Below, piece after piece: positions 60,762 through 64,000 of a stretch of DNA of 64,000 bases (position 1 is its first letter; each line of letters begins with the position of its first letter). The stretch covers positions 43,906,679 through 43,970,678 of the forward strand of contig NC_084462.1 of NCBI RefSeq assembly GCF_027409185.1. Reading direction: 5' to 3'. This stretch comes from Cynocephalus volans. Its lineage: Eukaryota; Chordata; Mammalia; Dermoptera; Cynocephalidae. The position numbers and the translations under genes were made by a program. Below the pieces are notes generated by a model. It did no database searches and had not been told where the DNA came from. It saw nothing but the letters and a program-made list of their open reading frames with translations.

Positions 60762-62152
60762 CAATTTGTGTTGCAAATAAGTAATAAGATATACTACAAG
60801 TACTAAATAATATGATAAAATAACTTACAAATGACAGAAACATAACTGCATTAAGGGGTTTGGCTAAAGATACAGCCATGTAGTTTAATTATGGTGATCA
60901 ACAAAAGCAAAACCAAAAGCTTCATACACATTTCAGGGGAGGTTCACAGCAGTGACCCCTTAAATAAAACTGTGTGTAAGTCAAGCAACAGAGAAAAGTT
61001 TTAGCTGTAATTATGCTATACTTTTACTCCTCATTTGAAACAGTTGATTAATGGCTAAAAAGTAACAGAAAATTTTATTTAATATAAGTAGTGGGGTTTT
61101 TAGGAAATAATGAACTAAACCAATCACTGTCCAAAAAGGAACAGCTAAGGCAGAGAAACATAAGGAAAACTTAAAACGCATCTTCAGAACTATAACAATC
61201 TGTGGGGTCAAATAAATTAGATTCTTATACGATAAAATTAAGTATCTTTTTCCATCTTAATTTCAATTATTCGAAATAAAATCTAGATTGAGACTTTTTT
61301 ATGGTTAGTTCTGCATCATTTTCACATGGTTTTAATACTTTCACCAAGGAAATGCCTAATTTAATGAGATACTTTTCTAATATTACAAAGTTAAGGCAAC
61401 ATATGTATCTTTCAAGTAATAAAAAATTCTTTTTTTGAATAAAAATGAAACAAAATCTCTAAATATAAACAAAAAACCACCAAAAGTAACTATGAAGCTA
61501 ATTTAAAATGCTATCAGAAATATACTAGAAAAAATATTTTAAAAGATTTTGAAGCAAAAAAGAATTAAAAGAGAAAGTACATTGGTTCGCCTTTTTGAAG
61601 GTTTTATTTTAAAACTATTTGAGTAGATGAAAATCATACTATAAAAATTGCTTTTCTTTTTCATTTAACTAGATTGGTAGAACTATGAGAGATACCAAAT
61701 GGGCAGAGGATAAAAGAAAAGAGGACTTCCCCCTCATCCTCAACTAAAGCATTGTTAACAAAACAGAAATCTTATTTCTTCCCTTTCATTAGTGTTTAAA
61801 GTTGTGAGTTGTCACTGACATAATGAAATGATTAAGACATAGTACAACTGTAACCCCATACTGTTCAAAGTATAGTTTCTTATATTAATTTAAAAACTTA
61901 TACAAAGTAAGTAGTCATATATGAAATGTTAGGTTATACTGGTGCATATGGTAAAACACCCTAATTTATTTTGTTTGAAGATTAGGATATGTTTATAACA
62001 CAAGCAGGTGATCATATAGCAATATTAGACTCTTCTAAGAAATGATTCAGAGAAAAGATACATTTATACCTGATTTATGTTTTAAAGGTAAAAAGCAATC
62101 TGACAATTATTATTTTTAAACATTTAAAGATTTAATTATTATTTGTAATTCA

Positions 62153-62380
<228 letters not shown>

Positions 62381-63624
62381 CTAGACAATCAAAGAAAAAA
62401 AAGTGTATTTTTATTAAAAGCATTATTAGCATTTGAATTTAGGCTACCTGAAGATGAGTTTTCTTTTAATGCTAAGACAAATTTGAAAGACGGAAAAGGT
62501 TCCTAGCCTCAAGCTCCACATGAGCTCCCCCTCCCCCATTTTGCCATAGAACTACGGTCCTACATTTATCTTGTATATACAAAGGCTCTGACAGAGCCAT
62601 CTTCTGAGGAGGTATCTCCCTATCCTTGACTGCCACTCCCCTACAGAAGGCAAAGAATCAGACAAGGAAACAGCTGATCAGTGGTCCCTTATCATTCAAC
62701 TTAAAATTATTACCATCAGAAACCCCAACTTCCACCCCAGGTAATCCAGTATTACCCAGACTTTAAACCCTAAACAACCAAGTATATCCACTAATCTAAC
62801 TCATACTTCTCTTCCATCCCAGTCCCTTCTATTGCACCTGTTGCACCCATGAAATTCACAGCCTAGGATCAGCAAATTCATCAATGTCCTCAAATTCACT
62901 GACTATTTCTTTCTCTAACTGAACCTGTTACTTGAAGTCCTCTCACAAAGAGACCAAAAAAATTTGTTTGTTTCTAAATATTAGATCCTTTATAATCAAG
63001 ATCCTACAAGGTATGTCTTTTTTATTTCCTTTTCTCTCTTCCAAACTATTTTTCCTTCCTTTCCCTTCAAAAGCCTCAGATATTTTGAAGCTCATGATCC
63101 TCTTTGTGGCAAGTACAAAGTGACCCCCCTAGTCACTCTTCTTCATGCACCAGTATCATCTGACTACTTTTCTTTCCAGCCCTGCTCCTATCCCTGGTGG
63201 CTTCAGCACCTGTGCAAAAAATCTATGCAAATACCCTGGCCTCTCAGTTCCATTATCTCCCAACCTCCAATAATTTTTACCTCCAAAACACATCAATCAC
63301 ACACTTTCATTGGCATACCTCCAACTCTGCCATAACCAACAATCACATCCCCTCCAAAATCCCAATCTCATGCAATCTATTTTGCCTCTTCTCCAGCTCT
63401 CCCACATGGTATTATTTCTCCAGAAATTGTTTTTACCTTATCAAATCCTCCAATCCATTTACCTCACCACTTTGTTACTATCTGTTCTCATGTCCTTTCT
63501 TCCCTCTAGATTCGATGGTCCATTATTATTTTCACTCCCCTGCAAACATATGCATAACATTAACATACCTGCCTGACACAGCTCCAACCAGGGACTGACT
63601 CCCTAAACATATACCCAGTATCTC

Positions 63625-63626
<2 letters not shown>

Positions 63627-63706
<80 letters not shown>
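63627..63706 (+). repeat. (AC)40 microsatellite
   Basis: 80 nt of uninterrupted AC, preceded by gtatctcta and followed by cctctaaatggatgaacat, the same flanks as the array at 63779-63962. Confidence 0.98.
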
Positions 63707-63709
<3 letters not shown>

Positions 63710-63776
63710 CTAAATGGATGAACATAAATCTCAGTTAACACTCAAGGTCACTCACTCTCCAAGTCAACTGTATCTC

Positions 63777-63965
<189 letters not shown>

Positions 63966-64000
63966 CTAAATGGATGAACATAAATCTCAGTTAACACTCA

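Overview
This is a mammalian genomic window covering the 3' two-thirds of MEF2A (myocyte enhancer factor 2A), transcribed from the minus strand. It is large-intron, AT-rich DNA full of fossil L1, L2, MIR, MaLR and DNA-transposon copies. The exons, read from high to low coordinate, join in frame into the MEF2A protein from residue 19 to the stop codon: the rest of the MADS box plus MEF2 domain (62177-62380), two alternative exons alpha1 (36126-36257) and alpha2 (35923-36060), transactivation exons (33527-33746, 32662-32721, 21896-22083), the 24-nt beta microexon (13509-13532), two more transactivation exons (9976-10102, 6105-6231) and the terminal exon with stop at 4161-4163. With alpha1 and beta included, the exons here encode 479 residues. 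The first coding exon (about 18 residues, to judge from the family) lies beyond position 64000, so the full protein would be about 497 residues.

The host is probably a colugo (Dermoptera). Two tRNA-Ile-like SINEs, one dimeric (25562-25710) and one monomeric (53706-53809), match what I remember of the colugo CYN family. This is recognition from memory, not a database hit.

Layout: 1-4160 is the long MEF2A 3' UTR, with a distal AATAAA at 22-27, four Pumilio-type elements, a miR-155-type site and a UG-rich tract. 4161-36257 holds nine of the ten coding exons seen here, with introns of 65 nt to 10.6 kb. 36258-62176 is one 25.9-kb intron containing a MaLR LTR, L1 and L2 fragments, mariner-like and pogo-like DNA transposons, two MIRs and a truncated U4 snRNA retropseudogene. 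62381-64000 is the intron toward the first coding exon and ends in two (CA)n microsatellites sharing a duplicated flank.

No second functional gene, operon-like system, CRISPR array or novel system was found. The most interesting signals are in RNA regulation of MEF2A: the 65-nt gap between the alternative exons, a UGCAUG 35 nt past the alpha2 donor, the beta microexon, and the motif-rich 3' UTR. After these come a shortened, proline-interrupted glutamine tract and several well-preserved small mobile elements.
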